From Lewinellaceae bacterium (GTDB lineage: Bacteria > Bacteroidota > Bacteroidia > Chitinophagales > Saprospiraceae), in the NCBI GenBank assembly GCA_016713985.1, contig JADJOD010000011.1:62001-126000 (forward strand): DNA of 64,000 bases, in the 5' to 3' direction. The translations under genes were made by a program, and so were the position numbers. Shown in pieces: positions 56,567 to 64,000 of this stretch; position 1 is the stretch's first letter, and each line of letters starts with the position of its first letter. Under the pieces are notes generated by a model. That model was not told where the DNA came from and did no database searches. It saw only the letters and a program-made list of their open reading frames with translations.

Positions 56567-58254
56567 ATGTCCAAAAAAGAAACCTTTATCTCCGAAATCC
56601 AGAACGGTTATAACTTTTCCGGCGCGTCCGTCATCCTGGGGGCGCCATGCTCGATGCCGAATCGATCCAGGGACTCCAGGTAAAAGTTCCCCTGCGCACC
56701 ATGAACCGCCACGGCCTGATCGCCGGCGCCACCGGTACGGGTAAAACAAAAACACTCCAGGTCATTGCCGAACAACTCTCCGCCAATGGAGTGCCATGCC
56801 TTTTGATGGACATCAAAGGCGACCTTTCCGGTATCGCCATGCCGGGTACCGATCACCCGAAAATCACCGAACGCTGCGGAAAAATTGGCATTACCTGGCA
56901 CCCGACCGGCAGCAGCGTCGAGTTCCTGACCTTGTCCGGCGAAAAAGGCGCCCGCCTGCGCGCGACGGTGAGTGAATTTGGCCCCGTTTTGTTCAGCCGC
57001 ATCCTCGGCCTGAACGACACGCAGGGTGGGGTAGTGGCCGTGGTATTTAAATATTCGGACGACAACGGGTTGCCGCTGCTCGACCTGAAAGATTTTAAAA
57101 AGGTGTTGCAATACCTTGGTAATGAAGGGAAAGAAGCGATTGAAGCCGAATACGGGCAATTCAGCAGCGCCACCGCCGGCACCATCCTGCGCAAGGTGGT
57201 GGAACTGGAACAACAAGGCGCGGAAGTTTTTTTCGGAGAGGTATCTTTCGACATGCAGGACCTCGTCCGGATGGACGAAAACGGGCGAGGCATGATCAGC
57301 ATTCTCCGCCTGACCGATATTCAGGATCGCCCCAAGTTGTTCAGTACCTTTATGTTACAGATGCTGGCTGAAATTTATGCCTCTTTCCCGGAAGAGGGCG
57401 ACGTGGAGCAACCCAAACTTTGTATTTTTATCGATGAAGCCCACCTCGTATTCCAGGAAGCCTCCGCAACCTTGCTGCAACAGATCGAAACGATCGTAAA
57501 ACTCATCCGTTCCAAAGGAGTCGGCGTGTATTTTATCACACAAAACCCCGCCGACGTGCCGGAAAGTGTGCTGGCACAACTGGGTTTGAAAATACAACAC
57601 TCCCTGCGCGCTTTTACGGCGAAAGACCGCAAAGCCATCAAAATGGCGGCTGAAAACTACCCGATCACCCAATATTACCAAACCGAAGATTTGCTTACCA
57701 ACCTCGGCACCGGGGAAGCCATCGTGAGTGTTCTGAATGAAAAGGGCATCCCGACGCCGCTCGTGCATACCCTTGTACGCGCACCCGAGAGCCGGATGGA
57801 CATTTTGAGCCCTACGGAGATCGACAACATCATCGGACGATCCGCGCTGGCCCGGAAATACAACCAGATCGTCGACCGCGACAGCGCCTATGAAATTTTA
57901 AACGAAAAAATCGCCGAAGCCCAGGAGTCTGCGCCCCCGCCAAAAGCAACCGCCAAACAAAAAGAAGAACCCGGCATGATCGAAACCATCGCAAAGGACC
58001 CGCTAGCCCGCCAGATCGGCCGCACAGTGGCGCGTGAACTCACGCGGGGATTGCTGGGGGTGTGGGGATTGGGAGGCAGCAGCCGGACCAAGAAGAAGTC
58101 GGGGTGGTTTTATTTGAGTGTTCGGGGGGGGGGGGGGGCCCGGCCCCGGGGGGGGGGGGGCCCCCGCCGTGTTTCCGCGAAATCTGCGGGAAACTGCAAC
58201 ATCACCGATCGCCTTTCTGAAAAATCATTCAACGGCTTGCCGGCTCTGAAATAA
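56567..58254 (+). CDS. HerA/YjgR-like ATPase (DUF853), frameshifted at the G run 56638-56642
   Basis: The natural start is ATG at 56567 (MSKKETFISEIQNGYNFSGA); a G run of five instead of six breaks the frame before GAMLDAESIQGLQ. Restoring one G gives a full YjgR-type protein with Walker A GATGTGKT at about 54-61, Walker B LCIFIDEAHLVFQE, and ITQNPADVPESVLAQLG. The C-terminus normally ends soon after RTKKKSGWF; here it runs on through a G tract into low-quality sequence, so the last 50 residues (after about 58110) are doubtful. The function of YjgR proteins is unknown; they resemble DNA-translocating HerA ATPases. Confidence 0.87.
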
Positions 58255-58868
58255 TCCGCCGCAAAATCCGGGAAGTCGGGCCGCAGGGTGTTTTCCGGCT
58301 CCAATTCTGCCATAAAATAGAACTGTTTATGGGCTAAAAGTAGTTCTTTTTTTGCCATTTCCTTGAATTCAGGCGGCAGAACCTTGTTTTTTTCACCTTT
58401 TAATTCCCCGAAACGGGAAGCGAAATTTTTGTCCGAAATTAGTCCGCGAAAAGTCTCTGGGTCCTGCATAATGGCCGTCCGCACTTTGTGAAGTGGTTCT
58501 TTATCCAGGAAATAGGCGCCGCCGCCCAGCATGAGATTGCCGAACTCGATGTGCAGGTAATAGCCTGCCTGGTCCATGTTTTTGCGACCCATACTCGTCA
58601 GAATGGCGCCGACATGCGTTTTATACGGCGTTTTATCGGCAGAAAAACGTGTATCGCGGTAAATCCGGAAAATACAGTCTTTGGGGGTGGCCGTAAAATC
58701 GGGCTCGAACTTTCGTATCCGTTCGATGACCGCCCCGACCACTTCTTCAAACGGTTTTTTCACGCTTGTCTCGTAGCGTTTTTTGTTTTTTTCAAACCAG
58801 TCGCGGTTGTTGTTCTGGCTGAGTTCGTAGAGAAACTGGAGGAAGTTTTCGTTTAGCATAGCGGTCAT
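58110..58868 (-). CDS. DUF2461 family protein, C-terminal end unreliable
   Basis: A TIGR02453/DUF2461 protein: FLQFLYELSQNNNRDWFEKNKKRYE at the start, IYRDTRFSADKTPYKTHVGAIL near 68-89, YYLHIEFGNLMLGGGAYFLD near 103-122. The family is about 220 residues, which would end near 58190. Near 58215 the frame changes: a fifth-to-sixth T correction gives KPLNDFFRKAIGDV, which fits the family, whereas the written frame gives DFSERRSVMLQ and then a proline tail from the G tract. Function unknown. Confidence 0.82.
   Translation of the reverse strand: MTAMLNENFLQFLYELSQNNNRDWFEKNKKRYETSVKKPFEEVVGAVIERIRKFEPDFTATPKDCIFRIYRDTRFSADKTPYKTHVGAILTSMGRKNMDQAGYYLHIEFGNLMLGGGAYFLDKEPLHKVRTAIMQDPETFRGLISDKNFASRFGELKGEKNKVLPPEFKEMAKKELLLAHKQFYFMAELEPENTLRPDFPDFAADYFRAGKPLNDFSERRSVMLQFPADFAETRRGPPPPRGRAPPPPRTLK
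58124..58165. other. Long G tracts at a gene junction, probably artefact
   Basis: Fifteen G (58124-58138), CCCGGCCCC, thirteen G (58148-58160), then five C. No other tract in the window is near this length. It coincides with the unnatural tails of both convergent genes. A G-quadruplex could form on paper, but assembly or base-calling error is more likely. Confidence 0.6.
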
Positions 58869-58887
58869 TGTATTTATAAGACGGGGT

Positions 58888-58954
58888 TTGACAGGGTTTA
58901 TATGATCTCCATGTTAAAAACCTATTCGCCTGTAAATCATGTAATTCCTGTCAA
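58888..58954. repeat. Inverted repeat beside tpiA (dispersed family)
   Basis: TTGACAGG (58888-58895) pairs with CCTGTCAA (58947-58954). The minus-strand text GACAGGAATTACATGATTTA then CAGGCG matches the element at 27002-27059 (GACAGGGTTTACGTGATTTG then CAGGCG). It ends 1 base from the tpiA stop codon (58956). It may act as a terminator for tpiA. Confidence 0.7.
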
Positions 58955-58955
58955 A

Positions 58956-59711
58956 TTATTTAAGCGCAGCGATGATCGCCGCAAAATCTTCGGCCTTGAG
59001 CGAGGCCCCTCCGATGAGGCCGCCGTCTACATCCGGCTGGGCGAAAAGTTCGGCGGCATTTTGGGCGTTGCAGGAGCCTCCGTACAGGATGGTGGTGTCG
59101 TTAGCCACCGACTTGCCGTATTTTTTGGCCACCAGCACCCGAATCGCGTGGTGCATTTCCTGGGCCTGATCGCTGCTCGCGGTGCGGCCCGTGCCGATGG
59201 CCCAGATGGGTTCGTAGGCGATGACTACTTTGCGAAAATCCTCTTCCCGCAAGTGGAACAGGCTGGCTTTCAATTGTTTGGCTACATAGCCCACGTGTGT
59301 ATCCACCTCGCGGATATGCAGCGGCTCGCCACAACAAAAGATCGGGCGCATACCTTTGGCAAGGGTGACGTTGACTTTTTGGGCCAAAACGTCGTTTTTT
59401 TCCTTAAAATACAGTCTCCGCTCGGAGTGGCCGATAATAACAAACTCGGCGCCGCAGGATGCGACCATTTCCGCCGACACTTCGCCGGTAAAAGCGCCTT
59501 TTTGTTCCTGGTGGCAGTTCTGCGCCGCGAGATGAAAATATTTTCTGACCTTGATCATTTTGCCCACGTCGCGCAAATGGGTGAGCGGCGGCGCAATAAC
59601 AACGAGGCCGCGGGGTTTATCCACGGTTTCAAGGATGTTTTTTGTCAATTCCAGCCCTTCTTCGAGGGTTTTGTTCATTTTCCAGTTTCCTGCGACGATT
59701 TGTTGGCGCAT
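58956..59711 (-). CDS. tpiA: Triosephosphate isomerase
   Basis: A 251-residue TIM-barrel enzyme. NWKMN near residues 9-13 with catalytic Lys11, IIGHSERR near 93-100 with the catalytic His, and AYEPIWAIGTG near 165-175 with the catalytic Glu. It interconverts dihydroxyacetone phosphate and glyceraldehyde 3-phosphate in glycolysis. Intact. Confidence 0.97.
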   Translation of the reverse strand: MRQQIVAGNWKMNKTLEEGLELTKNILETVDKPRGLVVIAPPLTHLRDVGKMIKVRKYFHLAAQNCHQEQKGAFTGEVSAEMVASCGAEFVIIGHSERRLYFKEKNDVLAQKVNVTLAKGMRPIFCCGEPLHIREVDTHVGYVAKQLKASLFHLREEDFRKVVIAYEPIWAIGTGRTASSDQAQEMHHAIRVLVAKKYGKSVANDTTILYGGSCNAQNAAELFAQPDVDGGLIGGASLKAEDFAAIIAALK

Positions 59712-59848
59712 GCGTTATAAGGTAAAAAAGGTGAGAGGTGTATGAATACCGGTGTAATGTCGGCCAAAAGTAGGGTATTTGACAAAAAAATCTCGTGCGT
59801 CTCCAAACACAAACTTGTCTGTCAGTCTCACTACCTTCGTGCCTTCAA

Positions 59849-61360
59849 ATGGCCACCACACAACATCAGCGCATCATACTCGGGTTAAAAGTCCGCCAGT
59901 TCCGGCAGGAAAGGGGCTGGAATTTTGAAGAATTGAGCAAACAAACGGGAATTTCCATTTCCTACCTGAATGAAATTGAAAAAGGCAAAAAATACCCGCA
60001 GCCCGAAAATCAGCAGCGACTGGCTGCTGCGCTGGGTATTACGCCCGCATTTCTTGTTTCACCCGAATTGACCAAACAATTTGCCCCGCTGGGCGAGTTG
60101 TTGCAAAGCAATTTTCTGAACGAGTTGCCACTCGACTTGTTTGGCATTGAAATTCAACAGGTTGTGGAGATCATCGCGCGTGCGCCGGACCGGGTGAACG
60201 CCTTTATTTCGGCTTTGCTGGAGATTGCGCGAAATTATTCCCTTCGCGACGAAAACTTCTTCTTTGCCGCTTTACGCGCCTACCAGGAGTTGCGCGCCAA
60301 TTATTTTGAAGAAATTGAACTGGCTGCCGACAAATTTGTGCAAAAACACCATATCCCGGCCAATGGCGGTGTGCCGTCAGCTTTGCTGGCAAACCTGCTG
60401 CGGGAACAATTCGGTTATACCATAGACGAGTTGGAACTTGAAAAATACAAAGAATTGCAAAGTTTGCGGTCGGTATTTAATCCGCACAAACGCCTGCTGC
60501 TGCTCAATCGCCGGCTGAATGAACGTCAACGCGCCTTTCAACTGGCGAAAGAGTCGGGATTCAATGTTTTAGATACAAAAGAGCGCCCGCTCGCCTCCAA
60601 CTTGCTTCGGGTCAATTCATTTGAAGAAACCCTGAGCAACTACCAGGCGGCCTATTTTGCGGTTGCGATATTGATCAATCGCCACGCTTTTATCCGCGAT
60701 ATCGGCCATTTTTTCAACCAGGAAAAATGGAACGGGCAACTCCTGCTCGATCTGGTTGCAAAATACCAGGCCAGCCCCGAAGTTTTGTTTCAGCGTTTTA
60801 ACGTCCTGACCCACGACTTCAGCCTCGAAAAGGTGTTTTTTCTGCGTTTTATCCACGACCTCGACCGAAACGGGTTTGATATCGACAAGGAACTTCACCT
60901 GAACCGCAGACATCAACCCCACGCTTCCGGCCTGAATGAACATTATTGTCGGCGCTGGCTTTCTTTGACCTTGTTAAACGACCTGAAAAAACAGCAGGAT
61001 GCCGGCGACGCAGCGTTACATGGCGGTGCGGAGACGACCCCGAAACTGCTGACAGGTGTACAACGCGCCGCTTTTCTCGATACCCGGGAAGAATACCTTT
61101 GTATCGCAATGGCTAAACCCGGATATCCGACCGTCGGGCGCAACGTGAGTGTTACGCTGGGCGTTTTGCTCGACGACCACACCAAACAAACCATTCGTTT
61201 CTGGAACGACCCCGCCATTCAATATACCCAGGTGAACGTCACCTGCGAGCGCTGTTCCCTGAAAGATTGTACGGAACGTGCAGCACCGCCGTCCGCCGTA
61301 CAAAAGCGGGATGAACGCAGGCGAATGCAGGAATTATTGGACAAACTGACCGAAAAATAA
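59849..61360 (+). CDS. XRE-family regulator of the short-chain acyl (ScfR/RamB-like) type
   Basis: Start at 59849 (MATTQHQRIILGLKVRQFRQ), supported by a near -7 motif TACCTTCG at 59832-59839. Residues 10-66 form a Cro/CI helix-turn-helix (FEELSKQTGISISYLNEIEKGKKYPQPEN). The long middle matches the ImmA/IrrE-like region, but its HExxH zinc motif is not present (the equivalent reads INRHAFIRDIGHFF). The C-terminal part resembles DUF2083, with a Cys cluster CERCSLKDC. Proteins with this layout sense acyl-CoA and control acetate or propionate metabolism. 503 residues. Confidence 0.78.
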   Translation: MATTQHQRIILGLKVRQFRQERGWNFEELSKQTGISISYLNEIEKGKKYPQPENQQRLAAALGITPAFLVSPELTKQFAPLGELLQSNFLNELPLDLFGIEIQQVVEIIARAPDRVNAFISALLEIARNYSLRDENFFFAALRAYQELRANYFEEIELAADKFVQKHHIPANGGVPSALLANLLREQFGYTIDELELEKYKELQSLRSVFNPHKRLLLLNRRLNERQRAFQLAKESGFNVLDTKERPLASNLLRVNSFEETLSNYQAAYFAVAILINRHAFIRDIGHFFNQEKWNGQLLLDLVAKYQASPEVLFQRFNVLTHDFSLEKVFFLRFIHDLDRNGFDIDKELHLNRRHQPHASGLNEHYCRRWLSLTLLNDLKKQQDAGDAALHGGAETTPKLLTGVQRAAFLDTREEYLCIAMAKPGYPTVGRNVSVTLGVLLDDHTKQTIRFWNDPAIQYTQVNVTCERCSLKDCTERAAPPSAVQKRDERRRMQELLDKLTEK

Positions 61361-61367
61361 TCAGATT

Positions 61368-61979
61368 ATGATCATTGTACAGGATATACTTGTCAGCGAC
61401 GATGTGGTGGAACAACAATTCGTCTGCAACCTGAACGCCTGCAAAGGGGCTTGTTGCTGGGAAGGCGATTATGGCGCCCCGCTGGAAACATCGGAATTGC
61501 CGATCCTGGATTCGATATATGAACAGGTAAAACCTTTTCTCAGTCCGGCGGGTATAGCAGTCCTCGAAAGCCAGGGGCGGTTTGTCCGGTTTGAACGAAC
61601 GGAGGAATGGGTTACTCCACTCATCAATAATGGCCCCTGCGCGTATATGACGTTCGATACCCGGGGTATTGCCCAATGTGGCATCGAGCAGGCCTGGAAA
61701 TCAGGCCGGGTGGATTTTCAAAAACCCGTCTCCTGCCATTTGTACCCGATCAGGGTGGAAAAAAATGAAGAAATCGGTTTCGAAGCGCTCAATTATCACG
61801 AATGGGATATCTGCTCCGCTGCGTGCGATTTGGGCAAAAGCGCACAAGTCCCTGTATATCAATTTGTAAAAGATGCGCTGATCCGAAAATACGGGCAGGA
61901 TTTTTATGATGAACTGGACGGCGCTGCGCAGTTTTTAAAGTCTTCAACTTCCGGGGGCAATAACCTGAGTGATGAATGA
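61368..61979 (+). CDS. DUF3109 Cys-cluster protein
   Basis: A 203-residue protein matching DUF3109, with Cys20, Cys25, Cys29 and Cys30 in CNLNACKGACCWEGDYGAPL, then PCAYMTFDTRGIAQCGIE, PVSCHLYPIRV and CSAACDLG. The Cys pattern suggests a metal cluster, as in YkgJ-like proteins. Starts 7 bases after the XRE regulator stop, so they are probably co-transcribed. The last codons and stop form part of a short tandem repeat. Confidence 0.85.
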   Translation: MIIVQDILVSDDVVEQQFVCNLNACKGACCWEGDYGAPLETSELPILDSIYEQVKPFLSPAGIAVLESQGRFVRFERTEEWVTPLINNGPCAYMTFDTRGIAQCGIEQAWKSGRVDFQKPVSCHLYPIRVEKNEEIGFEALNYHEWDICSAACDLGKSAQVPVYQFVKDALIRKYGQDFYDELDGAAQFLKSSTSGGNNLSDE

Positions 61980-61996
61980 TGAATGATGAATTGAAT
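61971..61996 (+). repeat. GATGAAT direct heptamers overlapping a stop codon
   Basis: Three GATGAAT units (61971-61991) and a partial TGAAT. The first unit encodes the last two residues of the DUF3109 protein, and the stop TGA spans the junction of units one and two. No mirrored second arm is seen before the next gene. Confidence 0.7.
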
Positions 61997-62012
61997 TTGT
62001 AAAGGCCGGATT

Positions 62013-62660
62013 TTACGGCTCAGCCATTTTCCAGATCAACAAACGAACGGTCAGCCGATCGCGTACAACTCGCCCGATCATCCAGTCATATTTTGTATTA
62101 TTGACGTCGTGCAGGTTGTTAAGCCCGTGCGAATACAGCAATTCGGGTTGTATTTTCCATTTTTTCAGCCGAATCTCCACACCCAAACCGGCATCCAGCG
62201 CCAGCCGTTCGCGTAAAAGATATAAGTTGTCCGATGTTTGCGAAGCAAAATTCCAGTCCAGGCTTCCTCCGAGCAATATGGAGCCACGTAGTGGAAAATG
62301 ACCGTTCGGGTTGGTGAACACAAAATGCAAGGGCACTTCCAGGTCAACAAACCTGAAGTTTTCGGACACATTCCGTTCGAACCGTATTTTCGCCTGAAGC
62401 GAGGAGCCCGACAGGCCGGTTTGAATCGCAAATCCGCGCCCTATTTGCCAGCGCCCGAAAACGCCAAGACGTGCACCCGGCGCATGGCGCTCCGCTGCAA
62501 CACGAACCTGGTCCGGCTCTCCCGTATCCAGCGACTGAATGCCCGTTAACTGGGAAACAAGGCCGGCGTCCAACCCCCAAATAAATGGACGGCTTTCCTG
62601 CTGTTGGGCCTTTAACAGGCCCGAACCAATCAAAATTACAGCGAGAAAGACTTTTTTCAT
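62013..62660 (-). CDS. Outer-membrane beta-barrel protein (PorT/OMP_b-brl family)
   Basis: Start at 62660 (MKKVFLAVILIGSGLLKAQQ), a signal peptide; the longer in-frame start overlaps the divergent dehydratase gene. The 215-residue protein alternates strands typical of a small barrel (FAIQTGLSGSSLQAKIRFER, FVDLEVPLHFVF, WKIQPELLYSHGLN). Function unknown; similar proteins are common in the phylum. Confidence 0.78.
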   Translation of the reverse strand: MKKVFLAVILIGSGLLKAQQQESRPFIWGLDAGLVSQLTGIQSLDTGEPDQVRVAAERHAPGARLGVFGRWQIGRGFAIQTGLSGSSLQAKIRFERNVSENFRFVDLEVPLHFVFTNPNGHFPLRGSILLGGSLDWNFASQTSDNLYLLRERLALDAGLGVEIRLKKWKIQPELLYSHGLNNLHDVNNTKYDWMIGRVVRDRLTVRLLIWKMAEP

Positions 62661-62748
62661 ATTCAGAAATTGGGAAGACGGTAAAAGTTGCGACTTTGGA
62701 GTCGCAGGAGTAAGTCTGCACGACCGGCGTATAATTTGCCCTCTGATT

Positions 62749-64000
62749 ATGGACAATGATTTTAAGCGGGTATTTCCTTTGATGCTAATCCGCGCCGCCG
62801 GGTTGCCTCTGTTTTTTTTGGAAGAATTGAGCGCCGTGTGGCCCGAAGAATTTCCGGAAAATGAGCAGATCAGGGCGGATTTTGACGCCTTGCTGCTGCG
62901 TTTAGGCGAATCACCTTTTCGCACGGCCGTCTACAATGCCCGGAAGGTTTTTTTTCAAAAACAAAAAACGCCGCCGGAGGCATTTCACCGGCTGCTTCGA
63001 CATCACGAACACATCCCGGAAGCGACGGCCCTGTTGCACCGCCTGGAGCGATTAAACGACCTGAATTCCGGCCGAACACGAAAATATCAGGAAGTTTTGC
63101 TGGAAAATTACCGCGCTCTGCAAGGGTTTGCACAACATGAAACGCTACAACGCGCCCTGCTTTTTTCCAGTCACGAATTACTCGGGCACCTGCCCGGATT
63201 CAGGGAGCGGCACCCGGAATTATTTGACAAAAAAGACCGCCGGACTGCTTTTTCCCTGCTGAAATATTTGTCCCGTGCCGTTGTAAAACCTACCCCGTTA
63301 AGCAAATTTGCCACGGTCGCCTGCCTGCGTATGAATGCCGGATCGCCGGAAAACGCCCCTTTCTGGATAAAAAGCGAGGTGACGCCCAATGTTGCCCTGC
63401 TGCCTGCACTCTACGACGTTTTGCTACAGGAACCCGCGTTTTACCGCTCTCTTTTGGTTACCCTGAACCCCTGTATTACGGCTACACGAAGGACTTCGTG
63501 GGTTTATTTCAACGGCGAACAGGAGTCTTTTCAACACCTTGAAAATCACGCAATTGCCGAACTTGTAGTGCAAATTCTGCTTTCCCGCCAACGGAAAATG
63601 CCAGCGGAAGTATTGCTTGACATGCTCGGGGTGGAAGTGAACGCCACCCGGGAACAATTGCAGGCACTTTTGTCGGACCTCGTGGATATCGGTCTGCTCG
63701 AATGGGACCTTCCGGAAAAAGGACTTTCCCGGGCTGGTGCGGCGGGCTTTATCAATACCTGGGTTTTTTGCCGCACGCCCCGGCACTTGTTGTGGAAACG
63801 GCTGCTTTGTTGCAATGGCTTCGCAGCGCCGGACGTACATTTTCCTATGTGCCCGTGCAGGAAGTGCAAGCTGCCCAGCAACAGGCCGCGCTCCGGCTTA
63901 GCAATTTTTTTCATCGTTTCGGCGGCGAAATGCCACAGATCCCGGCAGAACAAATTTTTTTCGAGGACGTGAATGAGGACGTCCGGCTGGAAATACCCGA
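62749..64000 (+). CDS. LanB-type lantibiotic dehydratase, frameshifted near 63735 and cut by the right edge
   Basis: Start at 62749 (MDNDFKRVFPLMLIRAAGLP). The N-terminal lantibiotic dehydratase domain is visible, with LLKYLSRAVVKPTPLSKFATVACLRMN near residues 175-201, the KPTP motif typical of LanB. The written frame ends at 63972 in nonsense; from about 63733 the other frame reads WCGGLYQYLGFLPHAPALVV and runs to the edge as normal LanB sequence. One C missing in TTTCCCGGG explains this. LanB uses glutamyl-tRNA to dehydrate Ser and Thr of a precursor peptide. Precursor, cyclase and export genes, if present, are to the right. A small hairpin (GCGACT ... AGTCGC, 62690-62705) lies upstream. 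Confidence 0.85.

Noticed and set aside
58124..58165. Functional G-quadruplex terminator
   Set aside because: Both neighbouring proteins end abnormally at the tract, the contig has other homopolymer errors, and the tract is unlike anything else in the window.
62661..62924. N-terminal extension of the outer-membrane protein
   Set aside because: It would overlap the divergent dehydratase start, and a proper signal peptide begins at 62660.
1..64000. Search by eye for tRNA, rRNA, integrase, transposase, retron or diversity-generating elements
   Set aside because: No cloverleaf arms, rRNA motifs, reverse transcriptase motif (YxDD context) or DDE transposase reading frames were seen; this was not an exhaustive computed search.

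Overview
The window looks like a chromosomal contig from a Bacteroidota bacterium, probably of the Saprospiria or a related class (inferred). The evidence is: two TonB-dependent receptors with N-terminal carboxypeptidase-like domains, cargo proteins with type 9 secretion (T9SS) C-terminal domains of both type A and type B, SprB-type repeats, a complete Bat (aerotolerance-type) operon with MoxR and DUF58, DUF5683, DUF5689 and DUF3109 proteins, an OmpA protein with thrombospondin type 3 repeats, and many promoters with the Bacteroidota -7 motif TAnnTTTG. No rRNA, tRNA, CRISPR array, integrase or insertion sequence was seen.

Layout. 1-7.3 kb: partial polysaccharide deacetylase, lhgO, a TonB receptor, selD and an oligopeptide-type permease. 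7.4-13.0 kb (minus strand): thioredoxin-fold protein, sigma-54 activator, a two-gene DUF1508 cassette, miaB. 13.2-18.8 kb (minus): moxR-DUF58-batD-batA-batB-batC. 19-22 kb: two small envelope or coiled-coil proteins, a nucleoside phosphorylase, hemF, DUF721. 22.2-29.2 kb: a 1600-residue repeat adhesin and a GH9 cellulase, both T9SS cargo. 29.3-37.2 kb: photolyase, an ATPase-TOPRIM protein with a small partner, smc, and a PIN toxin-antitoxin pair. 37.2-49.9 kb: OmpA, valS, a nuclease/TonB receptor/DUF5689 lipoprotein cluster, DUF5683, rhomboid protease, glucosaminidase. 49.9-62.7 kb: M1 peptidase, two unknowns, nadE, a HerA-like ATPase, DUF2461, tpiA, an XRE regulator, DUF3109, an outer-membrane barrel. 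The right edge cuts a LanB-type lantibiotic dehydratase, so a RiPP cluster probably continues beyond it.

Two features cut across the window. First, at least eight genes are broken by a single-base gain or loss, mostly in homopolymers, and each reads through cleanly when one base is restored. This looks like uncorrected long-read error rather than gene decay; nadE has a larger apparent deletion and one gene junction holds two long G tracts. Second, several intergenic gaps are filled by short-unit tandem repeats (7, 10 or 15 bases) arranged as two mirrored arms, so that the whole gap is one large inverted repeat. Most start within a few bases of a stop codon. They are the most unusual structure in the window.
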